A DNA stretch of 9,318 nt from JAUJNH01 sp038253125 (lineage in GTDB: Bacteria > Actinomycetota > Acidimicrobiia > Acidimicrobiales > JAUJNH01): the NCBI GenBank assembly GCA_038253125.1, contig JBBSHM010000096.1, positions 1 through 9,318 on the forward strand, given 5' to 3'. The notes below the pieces were generated by a model that had not been told where the DNA came from, searched no databases, and saw nothing but the letters and a program-made list of their open reading frames with translations. Positions 1 to 6,434 of this stretch are shown here, piece by piece (position 1 is the first letter of the stretch; every line of letters starts with the position of its first letter). The translations under genes were made by a program, and so were the position numbers.

Positions 1-1
1 C

Positions 2-1204
2 GGCCACCTGAAGTCGCTGAAGGAGCGCCGGCCGGGCATGCAGATCGCCGTCGGCGGGTGCACGGCCCAGCGCGACGGCCAGGCCATCCTCGACCGGGCT
101 CCCTTCGTCGACGCCGTCTTCGGCACCCACAACGTCGGGGCCGTCGGCCACCTGCTCGCTGCCGCCCGGGCCTCGGGCCGCCCCCAGCTGGAGGTGCTAG
201 ACGGCCCAGACCCGGGGAGCGGCGCCTGGGAGCTGCCGGCCAGGCGAGACGTGCCCTGGTCGGCGTGGGTCAGCATCCAGACCGGCTGCAACAACAGCTG
301 TGCCTTCTGCATCGTCCCGACGGTGCGGGGGCCCGAGGCGAGCCGGCCGTTGGAGGATCTGGTGGCCGACGTCGCCCGCCTGGCCGCCGAAGGGGTCACC
401 GAGGTCACCCTGCTCGGCCAGAACGTCAACTCCTACGGACGTGACCTCACCCACCGCCGGCCGCTGTTCGCCGAGCTGCTGCGGCGGGTGGGGGCGGTCG
501 AGGGCATACGGCGGGTGCGCTACACCAGCCCCCACCCGAAGGACCTGCGGCCCGAGACCATCGCCGCCATGGCCGACGTGCCGGCGGTGTGCGAGCACCT
601 GCACTACCCGCTGCAGTCCGGCAGCGACCGCATCCTGGCCGCCATGCACCGGGGCTACACCGTGGACCGCTACCTGCGGCAGCTGGCCGATGCCCGCGCC
701 GCCGTCGCCGACCTGGCCGTCACCACCGACATCATCGTCGGCTTCCCGGGCGAGACCGACGAGGACGCCGAGCGCACGTTGGAGGTGGCCGCCGCCGCCG
801 AGTACGACAGCGCCTACACGTTCGTGTTCAGCCCCCGGCCGGGCACCGAGGCGGCCAACCTGGCCGAGCGCTTCGTGGCCGCCGACGTGGTGACGGCCCG
901 GTTCGACCGCCTGCGCCTCGTCATCGCCCGCTCGGCGCTGCGCCGCAACGAAGCCCGGGTCGGCCGCACCGAGGAGGTGATGGTCGAGGGCCCGTCGAAG
1001 AAGGACCCGAACGTGCTCACCGGTCGCACCCGCCAGGGCAAGCTGGTCCACTTCGCCGGCCCCACGTCCGGCCCGCCGCTGCGACCTGGCAGCTACGCCC
1101 TGGCCGAGGTCACCTCGGCGGCCCCCACCTGGCTGGGCGGCCACCTCATCGAGGTGACAGCCGGTCCCCGTCACAAGACCCGGCTGCCGATGGCCGTCGG
1201 CTGA
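2..1204 (+). CDS. miaB: MiaB, tRNA-2-methylthio-N6-dimethylallyladenosine synthase (5' end missing)
   Basis: Radical SAM methylthiotransferase that converts i6A37 to ms2i6A37 in tRNA, acting after MiaA. The frame is open from base 2, so the gene starts before the window; with a usual family length near 440-460 residues, roughly 50-60 N-terminal residues are absent. Numbering from Met at 38: GGCTAQ (residues 6-11) carries a cysteine of the N-terminal UPF0004 domain, which holds the auxiliary [4Fe-4S] cluster. TGCNNSCAFCIVP gives the radical SAM CxxxCxxC at C84, C88 and C91. LLGQNVNSYG, near residues 125-134, and HYPLQSGSD are typical of this family. A TRAM RNA-binding domain follows from about residue 305 (RVGRTEEVMVEG) to the end. 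The Met at 38 is internal, not a start. The stop lies 21 bases from the convergent SRPBCC gene. The family call is firm; MiaB is preferred over RimO or MtaB because of the nearby miaA. Confidence 0.95.
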   Translation, partial: GHLKSLKERRPGMQIAVGGCTAQRDGQAILDRAPFVDAVFGTHNVGAVGHLLAAARASGRPQLEVLDGPDPGSGAWELPARRDVPWSAWVSIQTGCNNSCAFCIVPTVRGPEASRPLEDLVADVARLAAEGVTEVTLLGQNVNSYGRDLTHRRPLFAELLRRVGAVEGIRRVRYTSPHPKDLRPETIAAMADVPAVCEHLHYPLQSGSDRILAAMHRGYTVDRYLRQLADARAAVADLAVTTDIIVGFPGETDEDAERTLEVAAAAEYDSAYTFVFSPRPGTEAANLAERFVAADVVTARFDRLRLVIARSALRRNEARVGRTEEVMVEGPSKKDPNVLTGRTRQGKLVHFAGPTSGPPLRPGSYALAEVTSAAPTWLGGHLIEVTAGPRHKTRLPMAVG

Positions 1205-1210
1205 CCCGGG

Positions 1211-1224
1211 CAATCTCCCGATTG
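1211..1224. terminator. weak inverted repeat between convergent miaB and SRPBCC genes
   Basis: CAATC-TCCC-GATTG forms a 5-bp stem with a 4-base loop inside the 21-base gap between two convergent stop codons. It could help end transcription from both sides, but the stem is short and has no U-tract, so the call is tentative. Confidence 0.2.
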
Positions 1225-1225
1225 G

Positions 1226-1669
1226 TCAGGCGGCGGCCAGCCGCTCGCGGGTGGCGGCCTCGAGGCGGCGGAGGGTCTCGGTGTTGCGGGAGTGGACCAG
1301 CGGGTGCAGGGCCGGGTTGATGGCCTTCACCGCCGGGGGCCGGATGGCCTCCTCGCTGATCGTGACCCTGGTGCGGTCGCCGTGCGGCTCGAGGAGCAGC
1401 TCGACGCGGGCGATGCCGAGTGGACGGGCCCGGGCCTCCATCACCAGCCGGCGGGGAGGCTCGCTCTCCAGCACCTTGGTGCTGTCCTGGAGCTGCACCG
1501 GCCCAACGCCGATGATGTGGTGGAGCTTGCTGCCCACCTCGGGCCAAGTGCCGTCAGCGGTGCGGATGTCCTTGGCGCCGACCACCCAGCGGTCATAGGA
1601 CATCGGGTCGGCCAGGACGGCCCAAATCTGCTCAGGGGTCGCGTCGATCGTCCGCTCGTTGGTGGCCAC
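1226..1669 (-). CDS. SRPBCC / polyketide-cyclase-like (START-fold) small protein
   Basis: A 147-residue protein of the SRPBCC fold, which binds hydrophobic ligands in a helix-grip cavity. The N-terminus reads NERTIDATPEQIWAVLADP, the usual first strand and helix of this family, followed by MSYDRWVVGAKDIR, a GSKLHHIIGVGPVQ strand and LVMEARARP. The ligand and role are unknown; it could be a lipid or aromatic binder or a cyclase-like protein. The GTG at 1669 was chosen because homology starts right there (VATNERTID). In-frame ATGs at 1699 and 1705 would add 10 or 12 unlikely-looking residues, and no Shine-Dalgarno decides between them. It is tail to tail with miaB and head to head with miaA. 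Only 34 bases separate its GTG from miaA's ATG, so the two promoters must be very compact or overlap. Confidence 0.8.
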   Translation of the reverse strand: MATNERTIDATPEQIWAVLADPMSYDRWVVGAKDIRTADGTWPEVGSKLHHIIGVGPVQLQDSTKVLESEPPRRLVMEARARPLGIARVELLLEPHGDRTRVTISEEAIRPPAVKAINPALHPLVHSRNTETLRRLEAATRERLAAA

Positions 1670-1703
1670 CGTCTCGTAGTACCCCGGCCGGCACGACATA
1701 AGC

Positions 1704-2669
1704 ATGGCCGCCCCGTCCCCTACCGTCCCGCCGGTGCCATCAGCCCCCCACCTGGTCGTCGTCGGCCCCACGGCGTCGGGGAAGACGGCGCTGAGCATCC
1801 AGCTGGCCGTGGAGGCCGGGGCCGAGGTGGTGAGCGCCGACGCCCTGATGGTGTACCGGGGCGCCGACATCGGCACGGCCAAGCCGACGACCGAGGAGCG
1901 GCGAGGGGTGCCGCACCACGCACTCGACCTGATCGATCCGTCTGAGGAGGCCGACCTGGCCGGCTGGCTGGCGGCGGCCCGGGCCGCCCTGGTGGACTGC
2001 GAGGCCCGGGGCGTGCCCGCGGTGGTCGTGGGCGGCACCGGTCTCTACGTGCACGCCCTGGTGGACGACTTCGAGCTTCCGGGCAGCTTCCCGGCGGTGC
2101 GGGCCGAGCTGGAGGCATCCACCGAGGTCGCCCCGGTGCTGCACGCCCGCCTCGCCGCCCTCGACCCGCTCGCCGCCGGGCGTATGGACCCCGGCAACCG
2201 GCGGCGGGTAGTGCGGGCCCTCGAGGTCTGCCTGGCCACGGGTCGCCCCTTCTCCTCCTTCGGGCCGGGCGTGGCCGCCTTCCCCCCGACGGCCTGCTTC
2301 CGCCTGGTCGGCCTGGCCGTCGAGCCCGAGCGGCTGGCGAAGCGGATCGAGCGCCGGGTCGCAGCCCAGGCGGATGCCGGCTTGGTGGAGGAGACGAGCC
2401 GCCTGCTGGCCACCCCCGGCGGCCTGTCCCGCACCTGCCGCCAGGGCCTCGGCTACAAGGAGGTGCTCCTCCACCTGGAAGGGGGGCTGCCATTGGATGA
2501 GGCGCTGGCCCTCGACGTAGCCAACACCCGCCGCTTCGCCCGCCGCCAACGCTCCTGGTTCCGCCGCGACCCGAGGATCCGCTGGCTGGCGGTGGACGAG
2601 GATCCCCTGGCCGCCGTGCCCGCCGCTCGGGACCACTGGCGACCCCAGACCGGAGAGACGCTTCGGTGA
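1704..2669 (+). CDS. miaA: MiaA, tRNA dimethylallyltransferase
   Basis: Transfers a dimethylallyl group from DMAPP to N6 of A37 in tRNAs that read UNN codons, giving i6A37, the substrate of MiaB. The 321 residues are full family length. Visible motifs are the P-loop GPTASGKT (residues 21-28), VSADALMVYRGADIGTAKPT (the substrate-binding DSxxxY/GTAKP region), HHALDLIDP, VVGGTGLYVHAL, GYKEVLLHLEG, and the C-terminal RRQRSWFRRDPRIRW. The position that is usually Ser in the DS pair is Ala here (ADA). The ATG at 1704 gives a 10-residue Pro/Ala-rich leader; a GTG at 1734 is an alternative closer to the conserved start. No clear Shine-Dalgarno precedes either. In many actinomycetes dapF follows directly, but here 3.8 kb of other genes intervenes. 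Confidence 0.95.
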   Translation: MAAPSPTVPPVPSAPHLVVVGPTASGKTALSIQLAVEAGAEVVSADALMVYRGADIGTAKPTTEERRGVPHHALDLIDPSEEADLAGWLAAARAALVDCEARGVPAVVVGGTGLYVHALVDDFELPGSFPAVRAELEASTEVAPVLHARLAALDPLAAGRMDPGNRRRVVRALEVCLATGRPFSSFGPGVAAFPPTACFRLVGLAVEPERLAKRIERRVAAQADAGLVEETSRLLATPGGLSRTCRQGLGYKEVLLHLEGGLPLDEALALDVANTRRFARRQRSWFRRDPRIRWLAVDEDPLAAVPAARDHWRPQTGETLR

Positions 2670-2689
2670 GCCGCACTCGCCATTCGGCC

Positions 2690-2706
2690 CCGACTCGCCG
2701 GGTCGG
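2690..2706. terminator. possible hairpin in the 79-base gap after miaA
   Basis: CCGAC and GTCGG form a 5-bp stem around a 7-base loop about 20 bases after the miaA stop, in the gap between miaA and the convergent four-Cys protein gene. No U-run follows. This is the only terminator-like structure I find in the gap. Confidence 0.2.
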
Positions 2707-2748
2707 CATCTGCAATCGCTTGCTCCAACGGCCTGCGGGAGCTGGCCT

Positions 2749-3459
2749 TCAGCTGGGCTCTCCAGTGGTGGCGTCGATCACGACGTCGTCGTGATCGCGA
2801 TACATGGGGCAGCCATCGGGACCGATGATCGGGACACGCGGACAGAACGGCAGGGCCCCGTACACCGTCACCAGGTACACCTCGCGGTCGTGGCCGAACC
2901 CTCCTCGGTACTGCCACCCTGCTGTTCCGTAGCCCTGATAGGCGCTGGCGTAGGTCTCGAAGAACTTGACGACCGCCCCGTCGCAGCGAGCCGAATCACC
3001 GACATCGGAGCTACAACGGGCGAGCTTGAGGGCGCGCTGGCGTACGTCGGTCTCGGTGAGGTAAGGGCCGCCTGATCGGTGGCGGAGCGTGGCGCCCACC
3101 TTCTCGTTGTAGGCCTCGGTGTCAAGCGGGAACTGGTTGGGCGTGGGCGACCTGTCGGCCAGCGTGGCCGGGACCGGCCGAGGTGGGGGTATCGGCGATG
3201 AGGTCGCCGGGGCGACGACGGTGCTCACCGGCGCCGGGGAGGCGGGGCCGGGGAGGGCCGTGACCCTGGCCGCAGTCCCCGGCGGCGAGGTCAACAACAG
3301 ATCGTTCCGTCTCGTCTGCCAGGTCCCAGCGCCGGCGGCCATGACGGTGAGGACCACGATCGTCGCCTTTGCCTGCCGACGGCGACGCGCCCGGTGGTTG
3401 CCCCGTGCGGTCACAGCGGCGACATCACCGGAGGGCCAGTGCTTGGGCCACGCGATCAC
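2749..3459 (-). CDS. membrane-anchored four-cysteine protein of unknown function
   Basis: I do not recognise a named family. The 236 residues read as a cytoplasmic basic stretch (RARRRR near 23-28), one hydrophobic helix (ATIVVLTVMAAGAGTW, about 32-47) acting as signal anchor, a Pro/Ala/Ser/Thr-rich linker (about 57-110), and a compact C-terminal domain. That domain has four cysteines (C149, C159, C206, C217), enough for two disulfides outside the cell, and ends VVIDATTGEPS, like the final strand of many exported actinobacterial beta-rich domains. The start is uncertain: the GTG at 3459 is used, but a GTG at 3414 would begin just before the basic stretch and is equally plausible. Two counted 60-base lines are 65-67% GC, against 75% for a line in miaB. 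It follows the 57-residue gene by 46 bases on the same strand, so they may be co-transcribed. Confidence 0.65.
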   Translation of the reverse strand: MIAWPKHWPSGDVAAVTARGNHRARRRRQAKATIVVLTVMAAGAGTWQTRRNDLLLTSPPGTAARVTALPGPASPAPVSTVVAPATSSPIPPPRPVPATLADRSPTPNQFPLDTEAYNEKVGATLRHRSGGPYLTETDVRQRALKLARCSSDVGDSARCDGAVVKFFETYASAYQGYGTAGWQYRGGFGHDREVYLVTVYGALPFCPRVPIIGPDGCPMYRDHDDVVIDATTGEPS

Positions 3460-3505
3460 GAGCCTGACGATAGAAGTCGGGGGCCGCGCCGCCGGACGCT
3501 TCAGT

Positions 3506-3679
3506 TCAGTCCTCGTCGGCGTGTTGGGCGCGAAGGTGGGCGAGGATGTGCTGGCTGGACAGAGGGTGCGATAGATCGTGGTCGTTCTCGGCGTGGGCCT
3601 GCACGAGACCCACCAGAGCTTCCTCGTCGTCAGCGGTGATCACGACGTCGCAGCGCTCGCAGGACAGGCTGATGCTCAT
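3506..3679 (-). CDS. 57-residue Cys/His small protein, resembles DUF1059 proteins
   Basis: A short gene of 57 residues beginning MSISLSCERCDVVITADD. It has a CxxC pair (C7, C10), an acidic ITADDEEAL turn, a helix with HAENDHDLSH, and a second helix HILAHLRAQHADED. Spacing of the CxxC, acidic turn and HAxxxH recalls the small DUF1059 family, though the second CxxC-like elements differ and the match is by eye. Two Cys and several His suggest metal binding (Zn or Fe), which is inference. The start is well supported: AAAGGAG (3688-3694 on this strand) ends 8 bases before the ATG, among the best Shine-Dalgarno sequences in the window. It lies between the ABC permease (stop at 3752) and the four-Cys membrane protein, all on the minus strand. 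No function can be assigned. Confidence 0.7.
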   Translation of the reverse strand: MSISLSCERCDVVITADDEEALVGLVQAHAENDHDLSHPLSSQHILAHLRAQHADED

Positions 3680-3687
3680 GTTCGCTG

Positions 3688-3694
3688 CTCCTTT
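3688..3694 (-). promoter_or_regulatory. strong Shine-Dalgarno for the 57-residue gene
   Basis: On the minus strand AAAGGAG lies 8 bases before the ATG at 3679. It is a near-consensus ribosome binding site, and it is the main reason the short reading frame is believed to be a gene. Confidence 0.75.
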
Positions 3695-3751
3695 GAAGGT
3701 CGCATGGTTCGGGGACCGGTGGGACGTCTTGGTGGGCAGGCAGGGTCGTTC

Positions 3752-4492
3752 TCAGGCGACGTCGCGGCGGGCGGCCGCGCCCCACCCCGCGGTGGCTGCC
3801 GCCGCGGCGTAGAGCGCCAGCAGAACCACGGCCATCACTGGCGCGACCCGCGGAACCTGCCCGCCGGCCGCATTGCCCAGCGCCTCCGGCAGGTACCTGC
3901 GGGCGTCGCCGATGATGCCGCCGTCGGCCGCCAGCAGACCCTCGACGAACAGGATCCAGATGCAGATGCCACCCGTCGTCGGCACCTGGCTCCGCACGAC
4001 GGTGCCGACGCCGACGCCTATCGCGGCCCACAGCCCGGCGGCCAGTGCCCCGCCGATCAGCAGGCCGGTGTAGTCGCTGGCGCCGAGGTCGAGCTTCACG
4101 CCGCGGCTGGCGAGCGCCACGCCTCCCACACCGGACGCGACGGCGATCGCCAAGAGCCCGAGGACGGCACCCGCCAGCATGCTCGCCCCCACCTTGGCGG
4201 CGATGACCCGCTGGCGCTGGGGCGTGACCAGCAGCGTCGGGCGGATCGTGCCGTGACGAAACTCGCCGGTGATCGACAGGGCGCCGAGCAGGGCGCCGAA
4301 CAAGGTCCCGAACATCCCACCCCTCCCGAAGATCTCCTTCTGCGGCTGCCGGCCGACGAGCTCCTTCACGGGGAGGCTCAGCCCGTGCAGGAGAACGACC
4401 AGCAGCACGAGGCCGAGCATGCCGGCCAGGAGCCCGATGTTGGTCCTGGTCGAGCGCAGCTTCAGCAGCTCGGAGCGAAGCTGGGCGGTCAC
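3752..4492 (-). CDS. ABC-2 type transporter permease
   Basis: Integral membrane subunit of an ABC-2 exporter, 246 residues with about six hydrophobic helices (near 18-40, 62-76, 103-128, 140-166, 170-187 and 215-240). The stretch ITGEFRHGTIRPTLLVTP, about residues 74-91, is the characteristic loop of ABC-2 permeases usually paired with a NatA/CcmA-type ATPase. The start is GTG at 4492, preceded on this strand by AGGGAGG about four bases away and overlapping the ATPase stop by four bases (GTGA), so translation is coupled to the ATPase gene. The permease itself looks intact, but its partner ATPase is truncated, so whether a working transporter is made depends on another ATPase. The substrate is unknown; permeases beside NarL-type two-component systems commonly export drugs, peptides or lipids. 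Confidence 0.88.
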   Translation of the reverse strand: MTAQLRSELLKLRSTRTNIGLLAGMLGLVLLVVLLHGLSLPVKELVGRQPQKEIFGRGGMFGTLFGALLGALSITGEFRHGTIRPTLLVTPQRQRVIAAKVGASMLAGAVLGLLAIAVASGVGGVALASRGVKLDLGASDYTGLLIGGALAAGLWAAIGVGVGTVVRSQVPTTGGICIWILFVEGLLAADGGIIGDARRYLPEALGNAAGGQVPRVAPVMAVVLLALYAAAAATAGWGAAARRDVA

Positions 4493-4755
4493 GCCGCCTC
4501 CCTGGCGATCAGCTCCAGGTAGGTGTCCTCGAGGGTCTTGCTGGGGCTGCTGAGCTCGGTCAGCGGCGCGATCGCCAGCGCCCGTCCACGATTGATGATC
4601 ACGACCTGATCGACCGTTTGGGCGATCTCAGCGAGCAGGTGGCTCGAGATCAGCACCGTCCCTCCATCGTCGGCAAACCCACGGATGAACCTGCGCAGCC
4701 AGTGGACGCCCACGGGATCGAGCCCGTTGGCGGGCTCGTCCAGGACGAGCAGCTC
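4489..4755 (-). pseudogene. C-terminal fragment of ABC transporter ATP-binding protein
   Basis: Only the last 88 or so residues of the ATPase that should pair with the permease are present. Visible are Walker B with its catalytic Glu (LLVLDEP), the D-loop (ANGLDP), the H-loop His (TVLISSHLLAEIAQT), and the C-terminal TLEDTYLEL. The P-loop, Q-loop and LSGGQ signature are absent: upstream of about 4755 the same frame stays open to 5166, but that sequence is the antisense of the histidine kinase and has no ATPase motif. A protein of this size cannot bind ATP on its own. The stop overlaps the permease GTG. The break coincides with the truncated start of the kinase gene on the other strand, pointing to one deletion or joining event. 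An assembly chimera is the main alternative. Confidence 0.8.
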
Positions 4756-5694
4756 GGTTACCCCTTCGACGTTCCGCTCGGGCCGACAGTAGCCCTCTAC
4801 CTCCTGGCCGCCAGCCGGGAGGGGACCAACAGGTGGACGAGGCGATCCACCGCCGCGGTGGTGACGCTCCTGGTCGCCCACCTGGTGGCCACCGCCGCTG
4901 GCGGGGGCACGTTCCCCGCCATCGCGTCCCTCCACATCAGCCTGGAGTGGGCGGTGGCGTGGTTCGCCGGGGAACGGAACCGCCTCAGGCGCGAGCAGAT
5001 TGAAGAGCTCAGGCGGCGCGCCGTTCGCGCCGAGGCCGAGACCGAGCGCGAGCGGCTCCTGGCCGCCGCCGAGGAGCGCGCTCGGATCGCCCGGGACCTG
5101 CACGACTCCGCCGGCCACTCCATAAGTGTCATTGCCCTGCGCGCCGGCACGGCCCGAATGCGTCACGACGACGACCCAGAGCGCTCACGCCTGGCCCTCG
5201 AGGCGATTGAAGACCTGGCCCGCCAGACGGTCACCGAGATCGACCAGATGGTCGGCAGGCTGAGGGACAGTGAATCGTCGCCCGTAGGAGTCGATGCCCC
5301 GTTGGGGCTGGCCTCGTTGGACACCCTCATCGCCCGACACGCCGCAGCCGGACTCGACGTCAGCGTCGATGTGGCCGGGCCTGTGCGTCCGCTCGGTGGC
5401 CCCGTCGATCAGGCCACGTACCGGATCCTGCAGGAGGCGCTCACCAACGCCGCCCGCCATGGCGTCGGCCGCGCCCGGATCGAAGTCGGGTTCGGTGCGA
5501 CGGGCTTGGACCTCACGGTTGTCAACCCGGTGCCCGCCGTCCCCGCCGCCCCCGTGCCCCCGTCGAAACGGGGGCACGGCCTGATCGGCATGCGAGAGCG
5601 GGCGATGCTGCTCGGCGGCACCCTGGACGCGGAACGTGTCGAGAGGACCTTCTGCCTGCGAGCTCGGCTTCCCTACGCCGGTCAGCCGGCGTGA
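4618..5694 (+). CDS. sensor histidine kinase, NarL/DesK type, N-terminally truncated
   Basis: Sensor kinase of the HisKA_3 class that autophosphorylates on His and passes phosphate to the regulator encoded next. The open frame runs from a TTG at 4618, but residues before about 48 (base 4759) are antisense of the ATPase gene and are probably not real kinase. What remains: two or three membrane helices (LGPTVALYLLAA; STAAVVTLLVAHLV; SLHISLEWAVAWF), a coiled linker rich in Arg/Glu (about 120-155), the phospho-acceptor motif RDLHDSAGHS (H162), and a HATPase_c domain with the N-box ILQEALTNAARH (N277) and RGHGLIGMRER (about 318-328). Related kinases usually have four to six membrane helices, so part of the sensor is missing. 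Neither the TTG nor in-frame GTGs at 4639 and 4702 has a clear Shine-Dalgarno. The stop overlaps the regulator start. Catalytic parts are intact; expression is doubtful. Confidence 0.8.
   Translation: MGDLSEQVARDQHRPSIVGKPTDEPAQPVDAHGIEPVGGLVQDEQLGYPFDVPLGPTVALYLLAASREGTNRWTRRSTAAVVTLLVAHLVATAAGGGTFPAIASLHISLEWAVAWFAGERNRLRREQIEELRRRAVRAEAETERERLLAAAEERARIARDLHDSAGHSISVIALRAGTARMRHDDDPERSRLALEAIEDLARQTVTEIDQMVGRLRDSESSPVGVDAPLGLASLDTLIARHAAAGLDVSVDVAGPVRPLGGPVDQATYRILQEALTNAARHGVGRARIEVGFGATGLDLTVVNPVPAVPAAPVPPSKRGHGLIGMRERAMLLGGTLDAERVERTFCLRARLPYAGQPA
4753..4770. other. probable deletion/recombination junction between ATPase and kinase genes
   Basis: Minus-strand ATPase homology ends at ELLVLDEP (GAG codon at 4753-4755). 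Plus-strand kinase homology begins about 4759-4771 (GYPFDVPLGP). No bases are left for a promoter, a start codon, the Walker A half of the ATPase or the first membrane helices of the kinase. Two divergent genes thus meet in mid-coding sequence. Confidence 0.7.
5552..5579. repeat. perfect 12-bp inverted repeat with CGAA loop inside the kinase gene
   Basis: CCGTGCCCCCGT, then CGAA, then ACGGGGGCACGG: all twelve base pairs match. It lies within the codons for VPPSKRGHG just before the kinase G-box. The right arm forms part of the 31-bp direct repeat also found at the end of the response regulator gene. Confidence 0.85.
5558..5588 (+). repeat. 31-bp direct repeat, copy 1 (in kinase G-box)
   Basis: Perfectly identical to 6408-6438, at an offset of 850 bases. 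Here it is read in the kinase frame as PPSKRGHGLIG, a conserved part of the ATP-binding site, so this is the likely original copy. Confidence 0.9.
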
Positions 5695-6434
5695 CGCGTG
5701 TGCTGATCGTCGACGACGATGACGTCATGCGGGCCGGACTCATCGAGCTGCTCATCGGAGACCCCGAGATCGAGGTCATCGGTGAGGCCTCGACCGGGCG
5801 TCAGGCCATCGAGCGAGCACGCCGCCTGGAGCCCGATGTCGTGCTGATGGATGTCCGGATGCCCGACCTCGACGGGATCGTCGCCACCCGCGAGATCACC
5901 GCGGCGGCACCCTCCGCCAGGGTGCTGATCCTCACCACGTTCGAGCAGGACGACTACATCTTCGGCGGGCTGCGAGCCGGCGCATCGGGCTTCCTCCTCA
6001 AGCGGACCCGACCCGAGGAGCTGCTCGCCGCCATCCATACGATCGCCGCCGGCGACTCCCTGCTGTCACCGTCGGTCACCCGGCGGGTGATATGCCGCAT
6101 GGCCCAGCAACCCACTCCCGAACTGGCCGAACAGAACAAGCTCGACCGGCTCACCCGGCGCGAGCGCCAGGTGCTCCAGCTTGTCGCCCGCGGCATGTCC
6201 AATCGGGAGATCGCCGCCGCGCTGATCGTCGAGGACTCGACGATCAGGACCCATGTGAAGCGGATCTTGATGAAGCTGGACCTGCGGGACCGCGTACAAG
6301 CCGTGATGTTCGCCTACGAGACCGGTCTGATCCGTCCGGCGGGCGGTGGCGGGTCGGATGGCTCGGCGAAGGGGCGCTCCGCTGACGGCGAGCGACCCCC
6401 GCCGCCGCCCCGTCGAAACGGGGGCACGGCCTGA
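5691..6434 (+). CDS. NarL/LuxR-family response regulator with an added C-terminal tail
   Basis: DNA-binding partner of the preceding kinase. It starts with GTG at 5691, overlapping the kinase TGA by four bases (GTGA), so the two are translationally coupled. The receiver domain (about 1-120) has the acidic pocket DDDD (8-11), phospho-acceptor D54 in LMDVRMPD, T82 and K104. The LuxR-type helix-turn-helix is about 154-211 (LTRRERQVLQLVARGMSNREIA and following recognition helix). Typical relatives end soon after the equivalent of ETGLIRP (residue 216). Here about 31 more residues follow: a Gly/Ser stretch, then PPPPP and RRNGGTA. The final residues are encoded by a copy of kinase DNA in another frame, and the stop lies inside that copy. 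The likely target is the adjacent ABC-2 operon, inferred from position only. Confidence 0.93.
   Translation: MTRVLIVDDDDVMRAGLIELLIGDPEIEVIGEASTGRQAIERARRLEPDVVLMDVRMPDLDGIVATREITAAAPSARVLILTTFEQDDYIFGGLRAGASGFLLKRTRPEELLAAIHTIAAGDSLLSPSVTRRVICRMAQQPTPELAEQNKLDRLTRRERQVLQLVARGMSNREIAAALIVEDSTIRTHVKRILMKLDLRDRVQAVMFAYETGLIRPAGGGGSDGSAKGRSADGERPPPPPRRNGGTA

Noticed and set aside
197..1213. A 338-residue open frame antisense to miaB
   Set aside because: It is the mirror of well-conserved MiaB codons, rich in Gly/Arg/Ala, with no recognisable domain.
3119..4522. Plus-strand open frames across the minus-strand permease, small protein and four-Cys gene
   Set aside because: They lack membrane or domain patterns and lie opposite genes with clear helices, motifs or ribosome sites.
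4756..5166. Upstream extension of the minus-strand ATPase frame to 5166
   Set aside because: The added residues are antisense of the kinase and lack a P-loop, Q-loop or LSGGQ; only 4489-4755 resembles an ATPase.
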